Origin: Marthasterias glacialis
Lineage: Eukaryota; Echinodermata; Asteroidea; Forcipulatida; Asteriidae
Direction of reading: 5' to 3'
DNA length: 64,000 nucleotides
NCBI GenBank assembly: GCA_911728455.2
Contig: OU452226.1
Coordinates: 13,657,938-13,721,937, forward strand
Part shown: positions 33,401-44,945 of the stretch, in pieces
Layout: each line of letters begins with the position of its first letter
How positions within the stretch are numbered: the first letter of the stretch is position 1
Notes under the pieces: generated by a model
What the model was told of the DNA's origin: nothing
The model's database searches: none
What the model saw: the letters and a program-made list of their open reading frames with translations, nothing else
Translations under genes and position numbers: made by a program

Positions 33401-35263
33401 TTATAGCAGAATATTTGTCGAGGAAGTTATTTTCTGCTAAAGGCAGCTCTATGATATTGGGCAAAGGGCAACAGAGTGGTCACCACCATGGTGCTCGCAC
33501 AAATGATGAAAACGAGATTTTCATCAATTTTCAGATTGAAACATCTAAGCGAGTGTACCCATCAGCAATACTAACTCAGGCAAGAATAGGTTCATATGTT
33601 TTGTACCGTCCAAATAAGATTTTAGAAACTCAATAAAGTATAGCTAATTAGCAGTTGTGTAAAGTACTGCCTACATGTACAACTGACTGAGCCAATAACA
33701 CCACAGGACCATTATCCAGCAATTAATTAGACTGGCACCATTCATTGACATCTTCATGATTGGTTTTGCACTTCAACGTCCCCAACCTCTATGCTATGTG
33801 TTGAATGCTACAGTTCGGTGTAAATGTTTGTGTGGACACTTCATACATAAATCCAGACAGTTAAGGGTTCTCTTGCAAAAGGGTGATGATTTAGTGGATG
33901 TTTAGGTTTTAAACATGAGGGAAATCTGGTTGGCACGATGCTGTGATGTTAGACATGGTACGGTACATCATTTTTAACGTGTGGGAAAAGAGATTCAAAT
34001 TTTGAACGTGGGCAAACTTGTCGTTTCTTTAAGCTGGTTTGGAAGAGCTGTGGCATGTTTACGGACCTTGAATTTCACTCCTGAAGGAGGAAGGTTATCA
34101 TCTCCTTATCCTCAGTAAGGAACACTCATCGGAATATAAGATCATCTCAGGCCTGATTGCTTTGTTCTTGAAGGGCAAGGGCACTAAGGCATTTCTTCTT
34201 CTTGATAAAGGGCACTTCTATGAGGAAATTGTAAATTTCTATTGGAACATTTTAAGGGCACCAAGGCAATGACCAGGGAAAATGGAGGAAATTGCCTCCA
34301 TTGCTTCTGTGAAGTATCAGGCCTGTATATATGTAGGAACACATGTTATCAGGCACCGTGGCCAAGATCACGGTTACAGTTGTTACGTTGCCTCGAGTTC
34401 TTTGTCTGATAGTAAAATATATACTGTAGATCTGTTGGTTTGGAGTTTAGGATTGGAAATTATCATGACAGATTCGCTTCCGCTTTCGGGATCATAGATT
34501 ATCAAGAATGATCTGTCCCCAGTTTGATAAACAATGATAGGAGATTATCCAGAAAGATTTGCCTTCAGTGATGTATTTAACGGTCAGAGACTATCAGGAA
34601 TGATGTTAAGGCAAGTTGACAACATCGGTAGTTGTCAAAGACCAGTATCCGCACTTTGTATGATCCATGCATTAAATCACAAACCTGTCAATCGGACATT
34701 GCGGGCATGAGAAAAAAAAGTGAAAAACACCCTTACAGGCCTATGTTTTCACTGTTTCAGAACATTTAGTTTTGATGTTGCGAGATAAAAACTAACTGTT
34801 TAGCTCATTCCTCAAAAGCTGTAGCATTTCTGGCAAACAATTTTCAAGGGAAGTTTTCCGCCAGGAGCATCTTTATACCATGTTATTTAAAATCTGTAGA
34901 CATTTTTTCTTTTCTTTCTTCAATCTTACCAATGTTGTGCACAGCTTGTATTCGTGTTTTGTAAATTAGACATTCAGATCTTTTCATCAAGTTTGTCTCT
35001 TTTGATAGGAAGAGGATTTAGACAGTGCTTTTAGTAATGACTGTCTATGGAGGAACTTGCACTGTGTTTCTTAGGAGGTCAGTTGTAAATAATCACCCAG
35101 TTCCCATCCAACTGGATTTCCTTTGTTCTGTTTGTCATTGGATGGGTCGTTTCCGAAGAGACTATTGTTACTGAGTGGACAACTCGATTCATTTATTCCG
35201 TTCGTTTGTTTTCATTAACAGATTGACCCCAAGGTAGCTTTCCCGAAGCGCTCACCCCCAAAG
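24392..35263 (+). CDS. msi: Musashi-family RNA-binding protein, 5' part (five coding exons)
   Basis: Joined exons 24392-24453, 24756-24796, 28207-28288, 29678-29762 and 35222-35263 give 104 residues without a frame break, all with GT-AG junctions. Residues 1-21 are a short polar N-terminus. RRM1 follows, with RNP2 (KMFIGGL, 22-28), the Musashi-diagnostic LSWQT (28-32), an RDYFRKYG helix and RNP1 (RGFGFVTF, 62-69). The linker begins [10 protein letters not shown] (91-100). This block order matches vertebrate MSI1/MSI2 and fly Musashi. Family members bind UAG-containing 3' UTRs in the cytoplasm and control translation, classically of Numb, in neural and stem cells; that role is transferred from the family. 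RRM2 and the C-terminal region are not in the window. The start ATG has a good context (AAAATGG). Confidence 0.93.
24454..24755 (+). other. msi: Musashi intron 1 (302 bp, phase 2)
   Basis: GTGAGT donor and TTGCCGACAG acceptor. It is short compared with the other introns; nothing else recognised inside. Confidence 0.85.
24756..24796 (+). CDS. msi: Musashi coding exon 2 (RNP2)
   Basis: A 41-bp exon completing Gly21 and encoding [13 protein letters not shown], the first beta strand of RRM1 with the RNP2 motif. It is followed by GTAAGA. Its size and boundaries match the equivalent tiny exon of vertebrate Musashi genes. Confidence 0.93.
24797..28206 (+). other. msi: Musashi intron 2 (3.4 kb, phase 1)
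   Basis: GTAAGA donor and GATTTGTAG acceptor. AT-rich, with no recognised transposon; the longest repeat-poor piece of the first 40 kb. Confidence 0.8.
28207..28288 (+). CDS. msi: Musashi coding exon 3 (RRM1 core)
   Basis: The 82-bp exon completes Asp35 and encodes [20 protein letters not shown] then PTSKKS, covering helix 1 and strand 2 of RRM1. It ends with two bases of Arg62 before GTAAAT. Confidence 0.93.
28289..29677 (+). other. msi: Musashi intron 3 (1.4 kb, phase 2)
   Basis: GTAAAT donor and TATGTTACAG acceptor. It contains a short relic of the CAGGCCTG MITE near 28490-28545 and the first member of a direct-repeat pair at 29136-29350. Confidence 0.8.
29136..29350 (+). repeat. Direct repeat, copy 1 (intron 3 of Musashi)
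   Basis: It shares in order the blocks GCCAGCAGGACCA, AGGGAT, GAACTAGC, CTTGGAG-GAATTT, CATTTGGC-AGC-GACCAC and GAACGCTG with 29843-30045. Both are in the same orientation, one on each side of exon 4. Confidence 0.65.
29678..29762 (+). CDS. msi: Musashi coding exon 4 (RNP1)
   Basis: The 85-bp exon completes Arg62 and encodes [17 protein letters not shown] then [11 protein letters not shown]. It carries RNP1 and the end of RRM1, with the conserved HEVDSK segment. It ends on a full codon before GTAAGC. Confidence 0.93.
29843..30045 (+). repeat. Direct repeat, copy 2 (intron 4 of Musashi)
   Basis: Partner of 29136-29350. By eye identity is moderate in conserved blocks and poor between them, so the duplication is old or the two are independent insertions of one family. 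Confidence 0.65.
31070..31386. mobile_element. MITE with GTAACT inverted ends and G-rich sub-ends
   Basis: The left end GCGCAGTAACTAGGG is mirrored by CCCCTCAGTTACGCCATTG at the right. Long G runs (about 31120 and 31340) lie just inside each end. It has no coding capacity. Confidence 0.55.
32705..32854. mobile_element. Short MITE with ATTTCACAAAG ends
   Basis: GCCGATTTCACAAAGCACTA at the left is mirrored by CTTTGTGAAATTGGTCC at the right, with further imperfect pairing (GATTCATCTTAAG versus TTAAGATCAATC). It directly abuts the next MITE. Confidence 0.7.
32860..33461. mobile_element. Family C MITE carrying a nested insertion
   Basis: Outer ends (AGCCCAATTTCAGAGAGCTG; inverted CAGCTCTATGATATTGGGC) match family C. 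The copy is interrupted at 32896-33282 by another MITE. Confidence 0.7.
32896..33282. mobile_element. Nested MITE with GGGCTTGAATTT-type ends and GTGTA duplication
   Basis: Ends CAAGGCTTGAATTTTACAC and AAATTCAAGCCCTG are inverted repeats. GTGTA occurs immediately outside both ends (32891-32895 and 33283-33287), a plausible 5-bp target duplication inside the family C element. Confidence 0.7.
34148..34325. mobile_element. CAGGCCTG-ended MITE, second copy
   Basis: Both ends read CAGGCCTG. The interior follows 1034-1204 closely (AAAGGGCAC-TCTATGAGGAA, AAGGGCACCAAGGCAATGAC). Confidence 0.7.
34399..34600 (-). repeat. Inverted match to 14740-14959
   Basis: Reverse complement of the segment at 14740-14959, again directly next to a family B MITE copy. 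Confidence 0.65.
34606..34948 (-). mobile_element. TTAA-type MITE, family B, inverted copy
   Basis: It begins TTAAGGCAAGTTGACAACAT and carries the reverse complements of the family B blocks (GTCAAAGACCAGTATCCGCA, CATCTTTATACCATGT), ending near ACCAATGTTGTGCACAGC. Confidence 0.7.
35222..35263 (+). CDS. msi: Musashi coding exon 5 (linker start)
   Basis: The 42-bp phase-0 exon encodes [14 protein letters not shown], the conserved start of the RRM1-RRM2 linker, and is followed by GTAAGA. In vertebrate genes the equivalent exon is the same size and precedes a very long intron, as seems to be the case here. Confidence 0.92.
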
Positions 35264-35467
35264 GTAAGATTCCAAAAGTATTCTCTTAAAAAGACTAATT
35301 CAACTTTGATTTCAGAATCTGTTAATGTTTTTGAACAATCTATTCAACTGTTTGGGAACTAGTAATAATTATCAGTTACATTTTCTTAGCATTATTAAAT
35401 GGACTTCCACTTAAAGTAAACATCTGAGAGTCTAATTGGATTATTCTATAAGGGGAACTAGAGGCCT

Positions 35468-35643
35468 GGGCTCAATTTCAAAGAGCTGCTTCAGCACAAC
35501 AAAATTACACTTACCAGAATATGGTCACCAGCCAAAGTACCATGACACATGTACAATCTGTGACTGTTATCCTGCTTATCTTTGCTTAGCAGAAAGTTGT
35601 TTAGCATAATTCTCTGATTAAGCATCTCTATAAAATTGGCCCC
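35468..35643. mobile_element. Family C MITE copy
   Basis: Ends GGGCTCAATTTCAAAGAGCT and inverted GATTAAGCATCTCTATAAAA then TTGGCCCC. The interior shares the CACTTACCAGAA and TGTGACTGTTATCCTGCTTA blocks with 11014-11191. Confidence 0.75.
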
Positions 35644-36856
35644 TGATTTTTTTCACTGGGGGGAACCAGTGAAATTTGTGAAGCGAGCAGGTCGCTCGAG
35701 CTTGTTTGTTTCAGTTCGCTGTCTAAAGTTGCCTGCTTCATAATTGAGTGCGTTTTTGTGTGTGTGACAGTGATGATAAATTATTGAGTGTTTTTTGGTT
35801 TTGAGTTTTCAACCGTGTGTGTAAGTGTGCCCTAGTCCCATTGAGGGATTACAAATTTATTCCCTCCTTCAGATTTGGTTGCTTTTAAGCCAGCGGGTCT
35901 CTCAGATATAAATAAAGTAGCCCCCTAAACTGTTTGTCCTCGGGAAATACTGTAAGGTCGTGAAAAGAAAACCTTTTGGCGTTTTACGAGAGGAAAGGGA
36001 CAACATGTGTCAAGAAAGGTTGAGGGTCAGTGGTGTTGTTTTTGTTGTGTAAATGTTTGCAACGTGAATATATTCCCAGTGGTATCATTTCATAATCTAA
36101 AAGGTTGCAATGCATCGTGGTATTACAGGGTGCCCTCGATGTACCCCACCCTGTTTTTTTCAGTTGTGATGAAATCCGTTCTTTTCGGAGCAAGAAACAT
36201 GATATCTGGAAACTTCTGACTTCTGTGTGCTTGATTGCACATAAGTTTCCAAGACCTTTACAGTGAGTGGGTTTTGTTGACTCACTGCAGTTTTAAAATG
36301 GACGTACAGTGTTCTCTAAATTGCATTCCTGGTCTTACCTGGATCATGGTGACAGATTACAGTTTAAATTCCATGATTTTCAAATAATTTGAAGTTAACA
36401 ACTCTCGTTAAGTAAATAGCATTTTTCTTTTTGATTCGTGAAGATCGTCACCCCTGATATAACCGCTGACCTTTCTCATTTTACATAAGTCATTAGGGAA
36501 GCTAATAGCAGTTTTCTTTAATTCATCCCAGGAATAACCAGTGACCTTTAGTTTTTTGTATGTAATTTATTGTGTTCCCTTACACGGGGGAAGTTATTCA
36601 GGCAGATATTGGCATGATGGGTAGAGAGGGGCCCACATTGTATTGTCATCACCTCCACCGAAAATACACATTGCCAGGCTCGAATCTCCGTCGATACAAA
36701 TCTTGCCAATTACCAGTGACGTACACGTATGATCTTTTTTTTTTTTTTTTTTGTAAGGGTCTTGTGTGGTTCATGTACATGTACACTTACGGCATGGGTT
36801 GATGTGGTAGTAGCTGTTTGTTAAATGGCTTTAAAGAGATGGTACAACAACATTGG

Positions 36857-37178
36857 AATAAGCCATTTGCGAGTTAGATTTGAACAATGTCTGGGAGAAT
36901 GTACTTGCTCAGTCACAAGTTACCGCTGAAATTTGAGGCTGTACTGAGGCTGTAGAGACATTTGCTATGTCAAATGGTTCAGGGGCAAGCTTTTGTATAG
37001 CAACCTCCAGATGAGCAAACCCCGGTACCATTGTGCCATACACATTCAAAATTGTGTGTGGGTGATCGCCGTCGCTTGTCGATATAGTCTGAGGAATTCA
37101 AATTTGAGCCGGAACTTGTGACTTAAAGCAAGTCATTGTACCAGACATTATTTAAATCCAACTCGCAAATGACTTATT
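36857..37178. mobile_element. MITE with CATTTGCGAGTT ends, family E copy 1
   Basis: The 322-bp element has ends AATAAGCCATTTGCGAGTT and AACTCGCAAATGACTTATT, about 19-bp inverted repeats. Its interior matches 47085-47652 (CTCAGTCACAAGTTAC, GCAAGCTTTTG, TCATTGTACCAGAC). Confidence 0.85.
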
Positions 37179-38104
37179 TAGAAGTGATTCATTCGAATTG
37201 TTTGGATTTCAGGAACCATACCAGCAAATTAAAACAACCTCTATTGGAATATGTGTAAACGTGACACAAAAGCAATTTAGTGAAGCATACATCTTCTAAT
37301 ATGGTATAAGGGGCACAGCAATTTTCCTCTGGTATGGGGCTCTTTTATGAGGAAAATGTCAAATGACACTGGTACTTTGCCAAGGGCGTCACAGCAAAAG
37401 GCACAGGGCACCCTGCTATTTGCTATGGGTGCCGTGGATTAACTCAAGGCCTGATAAAGCCTTACCCGTTTCTGCATGTTTTTTTCCAAACAGAGAAGCC
37501 AAAGTGCTTGTTTTGATGAACATTCTTCATTCCTATCTTTTGGTTTGTGAAAAAAACCAAAACATCAGAAAGAGAATACACTTCCAGGGAAATTAGTGTT
37601 GTACTTTATACCTTTAAACGGAAAGTGCATGCACGGTTGACTAGCTTTTGACTAAGGTTCAGTTCATGTGAATGAACTGGGAGGAAATGTACCATCTGAC
37701 CCCACTGTTGTGTTGTTTACCGCAGGAAAAAGTGCATTGAGAACATGAATGGATAAAGTTGAGATCGGGAAAAAAAAATTGTTAGTGTAAATTCAAATAT
37801 AGTATTTGGAGTTCAATAAACGGAAACTCCGCTTTCACAAATGTATTTAAAAAAAAAATCACTGCATCTCACACTATTCACCGACTTGAATTGAAATATT
37901 ACACACTTTTCTTGGCTTTGGTACCCATGTTTGTTTCTTCAATAAAAAAAACCCGACCCTTTCTCTTCAGGATTAAGGAATCAAATTCAATGCTGAACAT
38001 GCAAAGGAAATCTTGATTACAATCAATGACTCATCCATTTAATTTTTCATGTGAAAATCAGTGTTCATCAAAAATTGTTCTTCAATCCATCTTGAAGCAC
38101 TCGG

Positions 38105-38690
38105 ACATTATTTATAGTTGTCAAAGACCAGTATCCACTCTTTATACACATGTATGTCCCAGTATATACATGAAATAACAAGCCTGTGAAAATTGAGGCT
38201 CTCAATCAGTCATCGGATTCACGAGAAAAAAAAAATAAATAAAATAAAATAAAATAAAAGTAAAAAAACTATATGTGTTCACTGTTTTCAAACATCAAGT
38301 TTAGGTCTCCTGAGATCAAAACTGATGTAGGGCCAATGATTTTTCGTTTCGGCAAAATGCAAACCTTGCCCTCACCATTCACCAACTGGCCCCACACCAA
38401 AAACAGCTTACAAAGTTCAGTTGTTCCACTAAAATCTATAACAGAAAGTTTCCAGTCCCCCCAAAAAAGTCACAGTGACTTGTATGCCGAATGAAATTGA
38501 AACCTCTCTGAAACGGAAAATCACTGGCCCTAACAGTGATTGCTTCACTCATTTCACAAAAATTATAGCATTTCAGGCAACAACATTTCAAGGGTAGTAT
38601 CCCATCATGACCATCTTTATACCATGTAATTATGTGTACATCTGTGAACATTTATTTTGTCGAGCTTACTATTGTTGAGCACACCCTTGG
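38105..38690 (-). mobile_element. TTAA-type MITE, family B, with nested insertion
   Basis: Family B blocks (GTTGTCAAAGACCAGTATCC on the left, CATCTTTATACCATGTAAT on the right) are split by a 205-bp element at 38328-38532. Confidence 0.65.
38328..38532. mobile_element. Nested MITE with TAGGGCCA ends
   Basis: The left end TAGGGCCAATGATTTTTCGT and the inverted right end (complement of ACGGAAAATCACTGGCCCTA) match over about 23 bp with two mismatches. It interrupts the family B copy, so it is younger. TAGGG ends are common in hAT-type MITEs; superfamily not proven. Confidence 0.75.
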
Positions 38691-41600
38691 CTTTAATGGT
38701 CATTTACAAAAAAGCCAACATTTTTAACATACATACACAGCCTGGTTTGCTCCAATGTACAAATGTAATATCATAAATTCGCAAGCATTCCAGATCACGC
38801 CTCAGATGAAACGCCAAAGTTCTTTTACCCGTCAGCTGCCTCCCACTTATCATCAAAATCCAGGAATAATTTGCTGTCACGGGTGAACCTCATTCCAGAG
38901 TTGGGTCAATTCAAGTGCTTAAATCATGTTTCCAAGAGTGCGTAACAATTTAAATTGTCCTTAGCACTGGAAAATATTGAAATCTGATCGGCCACACGCT
39001 GCCCATTGAAAATATTAAAATACTGGAGTACGTTGGATTTGAAAGAGGTGTTCTATTCGAAATAGAGTTAGGCAAGTGTACTGTCGAAGGAGATGGGTAA
39101 TAACATGGAGTTGCCACAGTGCCGTGATATTGCATTCAAATTAGGCACGTTTATGTAGGTGAAAACTTCCTTTTAAAAGTGTTTTTTTATTCGACCAGAC
39201 TCTGTACATATGAATGTTTCTAACAGCACACTAATAAATGTGGTAACGTGAATAGCTGCCACTATCTTTGTCATGTACTGGAACATTTCACGGGGCACCG
39301 AGGCAATTGCCATGAGCCTGGAGGCAATTGCCTCCGTTGCCTCTGCGTGTTATCCCTGAGCTAATGATGCTAATGTTCATCAAAGCAAAATCAGATTTTG
39401 CCTTTCTAACCTAGGCTTTGCTACATTGATTTTCTTCACAGGGAAAAAAAAAGCTGACTTCCATGTAAGCTAAAGTCCGCTATTGATCAGTACAAAATTT
39501 GTCTCTCCGTGGTTGGCAATTCCAGTGAAGTTTGTAGAGCAACTTACCGATACCATCCGCAACCCTGGAATATCACAAAGTACACTGTACGCACCCATTA
39601 TTATGCACTGAATACTGTCAGGACATTTAAATGTTACATTACATCAGAAGGAAATTATTGTCTAGGTCGATTTGTAATGGGACACACGGTCCGGAAAAAC
39701 ATTACAATGTACAGTACAAAAAACGGTTTTAATGACTTCTGTAAAAAAAATGTTAAACTTTCATTCATTTTAATTTCACATTATAAAGGACAATTAAATT
39801 TTTGTTTTTTTGGGTAGGGATTTTACTGCAGATAATTTTGACTGGTACATATTAGCATGGATGCTGTACGCATTTTGTTCCCCCAAGGTTAGTTACTTCA
39901 GCATGAATGAGCAGCACTGTTACATTTTGTACCGCATTTTATGATCTAGAATAGCACCTAATGTACACGTACATGGAGTGCATCAAACTATGGTAATAAC
40001 AAAATGCAATTTCTGCTCTCATCATTGCTCGGCATCCCATGCCTCAGTACCCACCACTGGGTCAATGTCCTTTACCCCCCTGGCATTGAAAGAGACGGTG
40101 ACGTCATACTGTACAGCTGTCACTGTGTGAAATGATCATTATTGAGACCATATCATACATGTTTGTGGCCGCAGCATAACTTTGAATAATCCACTGATGG
40201 GGAAATCTGATGGTCATTCAGGGCATTTAAAGAGGCATTGTACTTACATCTTTCTGCCCGGGGGTAGACTTAGGTATTACTGGTGCATGACACAAAAAGG
40301 ATATGTGCTTACCCATCCCACAAAAGCATTGCAATGGAATCCGTAAGAATACATTTTTGTTCAAATTGAAAGACATATATTTTTGTTTAAATACAGGAAT
40401 TACAATTTCTACTGCTAAATCCCAGCATTTACCTTTTGAATGAAAAAGCTGAAATCTGTCATTCCCCCCATGAAATTAACTTACTTTGAGCCAACCCTTC
40501 CCCCCCCAAAAAAAAAACAAAAACAAAAAACAAAACAAAACAGAATAGCAACAACCCACATGTGTGAAATAGATTCCAGTTTTGAATGGCATTTGAGAAT
40601 ATGACCAATGGTCTGACCATGCCTTATCATATTCAGAGTAGATTCAATACCCCTGCATGGGGTTGAATTTTACACCGCCGTTACACCAACTCAAGTATCC
40701 AATGTATCATTGGTTATTGTGCGAATTTGTAGTAATGCGTCTTTGGTCCCAGTGCTTGTTGTTCTTCATGAATTCCATCAGGAACGGAATATGTTTGCTC
40801 TACCTACAGTAGGGCGATATCCCAAGAGTACATATTGAAGTGCAAGGCATCCAGGGCTGGGGTAATATCAAGACACAATTTACGTTTGGCCTTGAGTCCT
40901 CTGATCTATTACTCTCATGTGATGGATCATCTCTGATGAAGTTAATATAATGTGGGCTCACAGAGCAAACCAGGTGAAGATCTAGCTTGGGTTAGCCCGT
41001 TCAGTGCGGTCACAAGATCTTAAGAAACCGGGCAAAGGCTATCTTTGCAGAGGTGCAACTTTGGGAGGGCCCCTGCAAGTTGTATGACTTTGATGAGGCA
41101 GAGATTTGCATTGAGGTACATCAGCCACTAAACCAATCTGGTCGAGATGAAGAATATAATGTGTATAGTCTCCTGTGTACATGTGTGTAACCTCTCCATA
41201 GTACAGAGTGTATTCCATTACGGGGTAAAATGATGTCATAAAATACACCATGTAACCTCTGTTTACAAAAAAGAGTGCCCTCGTACATTCCATGGCCTTT
41301 CTGGCAGGCAAGATACTGCACTTTTCACTTGGGAAATATAGCACTTTGTGTCACGATTTCGACCTAAATTCAACAGTTCATAAAAAAGTAACAGCTGAAC
41401 ATGTTCTGAGATGCGCCCCCCTTTCTTCATAAGAAAAGTAGACGAAAAAGAGACAGTGCAGCCGCAATAAAATTTAAGATTTAATGTTTTCTTCCCTTGG
41501 GCAGTGGTGCAATTCTTTCCAGCAGGAAGTCTAGGCTCTGTGGCTCTTTTGTAAACATGTGATGTCACCAGGATACAATGGTCTATACCTTTACTAAATA

Positions 41601-44600
41601 GGATCATACCTTTACTAAATAGTCAATTGTCAGTTTTTGGTGCGTACATAACATGTATGCCTGTATAAAGTAGGTTTTTTTTATGGGGCAAAACCCTTTT
41701 ATTGGTAACCAGGAATTTCATGATCAGAAAGTTGATTTTTGCACCTTCTCGCATATATTTGTTATGCATTTTTGTTGATGACATTTATTTTGTTTATTAT
41801 TTAGAGCCAGAGTGTACCTTCATGTACTTTATTTTATGAAGAATTTATATGTAGGGCCTACATGTACATGTGCATGTACGTGTAGCAGTTTGCTTGAACA
41901 TCTACATTACATGAAAATTGCTTGTAATTACCAAAAGTGAACTTGCTTTTATTGGGAAAAATGGTATGTAAAGGTTTGATGTTTTTCGCTTGCTTTTATG
42001 GCGAATAAAAAAGGCCCACAGCAGAAAACATTATTGGACGAAACTAGACGTTCAGTAGAAGTAATTACTCCTTACTGTATGGGAGTTACACAGACAATGG
42101 AGTTGATTATTACCAGTCACCAGCCAGCAAGTACCGACTACTTGGAACCTGTGTGCAGCAACACACAGTGACTACACCATAGGGTCATGCCCATGCTAAT
42201 GGCACCGCAATAAATGGGATCTACATTACACCTCCGCAAAGCAATAGACTCTGGCTCCCATTTTATGCGGTCAGTTAACCAGAACAAAGGGCTCCTTTGT
42301 TGGCGGATCCGGGCGGATTATTTTAGAGTCTTGTTGTTGAGCTGTTTTGGCGTATAGCAGGAGCTGGTGTAAAGTAATGCATTGCTGTGTTATTATATTA
42401 AAACTATTACAATAGATGTGGCGATCTTCATACACATGTGGGCTCCTTGCTCCTTGTAATTTTGCCGACTCATTTTCTGTACAATTGGTTGGCTAATTTA
42501 AACACTTAAATTAAAAGTAAACAGTTCGATGCATTTGCAGTAACAAACAAAAGGAATTAGTGAATTTTTCTCAACGTGTGTTTGTTCTGGAAGTATACTT
42601 GGCGGCTGATGTACATTGTATTTAGTGTAACATTTGCAAGTCGGTATTATGACGATTGTTAAGTTTGTACAAATGTAGGCCCAATGTCGGCCTTAAACAA
42701 GGTTGCACATTTTTCTGATTGGTGAGGTTAAACAAAACATTGAAGTTGAGTGTCTATGTAGTGAACATTGGAGGTCTTGGATGAGGAGTAAACATTTTGG
42801 TAAACATTAGTGCAAGCCAATGATGTCAGCATAGTCACATTGGTGGCTATCAATGCATACTTGACAAATGAGTGCGGAGCTATTTTTTGACACTTGGCTG
42901 ATGAAAGCAATTTCTCATCTCACGACCAGTACCCTTCTATCCTCGTTGAAATGCCTCCCTCAGAAATCCAAAACGTGACTCCACTGCAGAATTATTAAAT
43001 ATCATCACCGAACTCAAGCTGTGGAAATTACATTCTTATCATACCAACAGCTAGACACCCCCCCTTCCTTCTCGTTTTAATTTTTATAAAAATAGATTTT
43101 TCCGCTTGTCTGGGTGCAGGCATCAATACCAAATATTAGTGTTTGTTTATTCAGTGTGGTTATATTGCATTCCGCTGGTTGATTTGCTACCGATAAGAGT
43201 GGTCGTATAACCTGCCCACTTTCTAACCTCCTTGTCTAACTTTGCCCATGGTAAAGCTCTCATTGGTCCCCTTCACTGGCTGGTCTCTTAATTATTGAAT
43301 CACATTGACCTGATGACATTCCATACCTGCTAGTAACCAAGGTGATTGTTGCCTTGGGGATAGTCACTAAGGTAAATTCAGTGTGATGGTGCCACAGTTG
43401 CTCTGATGCGCATGTCTGGAAAAAAAAATGTGTCCTGTTGAAAACAGCTGCCTATAATTTTATAGGTGGTTAATTAAAAAGGCATCTCATTTAACCAGTT
43501 GATGAACAAATTCCTTTAAACGTTTTTTCCATAATTGAGAAACTGACAAATTTCTGACATCCAACACCAAACAATATTATAGTTAAGATGTTGTTACATG
43601 AACAGTTTTTCAGAAATCCTTCTTCGAAAGATAGTAAACTCAAGATCTTTGATAAAAATTTGCAAAATATTTTCACCACGCAAAGAAAAATATTTTGCTA
43701 TACAGTTGTTTAAAAGTGCATCACTCTCAACAGCGCGTGTAACATACATGTATGATGAAGGCCTACGTGGAATCATTGAAGATTCAGGGAAATGGCTTGA
43801 GGCAAAATCTGGGATGAAAGAACAAAATAATTGTTTTGCTCTTATTTTGTCATGAGGCCATTTCAAAGATTAATGCTTGGAACATGTAATTCAGTGGAAG
43901 CCAGTTACCAGGCAAAATGTTGTGTGATGTGTGAACAATTTGGACTCTTGTCGTTTTTTTATTGTATTTTTTTTTTTTGATGGGGTGTGGGGGTGGGGTT
44001 ACTAAATAAACTGATGTGTTGTATGATATTTATGCTTTGATTTGATGATGATGATGATGCCTGCAACATGAATCAGACCACACTTGTGAATACTCACACA
44101 CCATAATGGATCATTTAAATGTACCACATACAGCACAATGGTTAAAAAAAAAAAAAAAGCAACGAGCAGTGTGCACCATGCTTTGAAATAACAGTACAGC
44201 TAGATATCCAAGCCTTTGGGCATATTACATTTCACATCCATAATCAACACGATTCTCACAACTCACAAACTGTGTACATTATGTATTACAGTCCTGGATT
44301 GCCTTCCTCCTTTGCCGCGGTTCCCTCCTGCCTTAATGGTAAAGTAAATCCGGAGCCAGGCTATCCTACAGAGTCTTTTCACTTGACCCTTACATTCCAA
44401 CGAAGTGATCATACTGTTTAGGTATCGGCAGCCTCGGCTTTAACCATTCAGATTGTAATCCCGACTGGGAGGTAGCTCTCAGTCACAGCTGCATAATAAT
44501 AACACAAGGCATCTTTTACCAGAAAGGACTTTGACTACACTATGAGCATCTTTATATCATGATTGAATCCCCCACACAACTCGCCTCGTGAAATCTTACT

Positions 44601-44882
44601 CTTCACCGATTTGTCATTTGGGAAAGTTAAGTTGGTAATTTCGACTCTGTTGGACCCGTTGAGGTTCTTGACATTGTTTGTGTGGAGAGGTGGGGTTAAT
44701 TTCTAGTGCTGCTGTACCACATAGATTGCCTGATAGAAGTCATGCCTAATAGCGGGAACAGATTTCCAGCCTAACATCTTATATCAGATCATTTGTTTGG
44801 GGCCCTGCTAAAAAAAATAAAAAAAAATAAAAAAATTGACAGTTGTTATTAACAGCTGCTTAAAGCCGTAATTCCTAAGCAA

Positions 44883-44945
44883 CAGCATCATCAAATAGCG
44901 CTCAGCATCATCAAATAGCGCTCAGCATCATCAAATAGCGCTCAG
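44883..44945. repeat. Tandem repeat, 20-bp unit, three copies
   Basis: CAGCATCATCAAATAGCGCT is repeated three times exactly, plus a CAG start of a fourth unit. Perfect identity implies a recent expansion. Confidence 0.95.

Larger units (their letters stand above)
29763..35221 (+). other. msi: Musashi intron 4 (5.5 kb, phase 0)
   Basis: GTAAGC donor and TTTCATTAACAG acceptor. It holds direct-repeat copy 2 and several MITEs, some nested, listed separately. Confidence 0.8.

Noticed and set aside
43594..43866. Mirrored open frames on both strands
   Set aside because: No coding composition, no homology recognised; a stop-poor stretch by chance.
44883..44945. CRISPR-like array
   Set aside because: Units are contiguous with no spacers, there are only three, and the DNA is from an animal.
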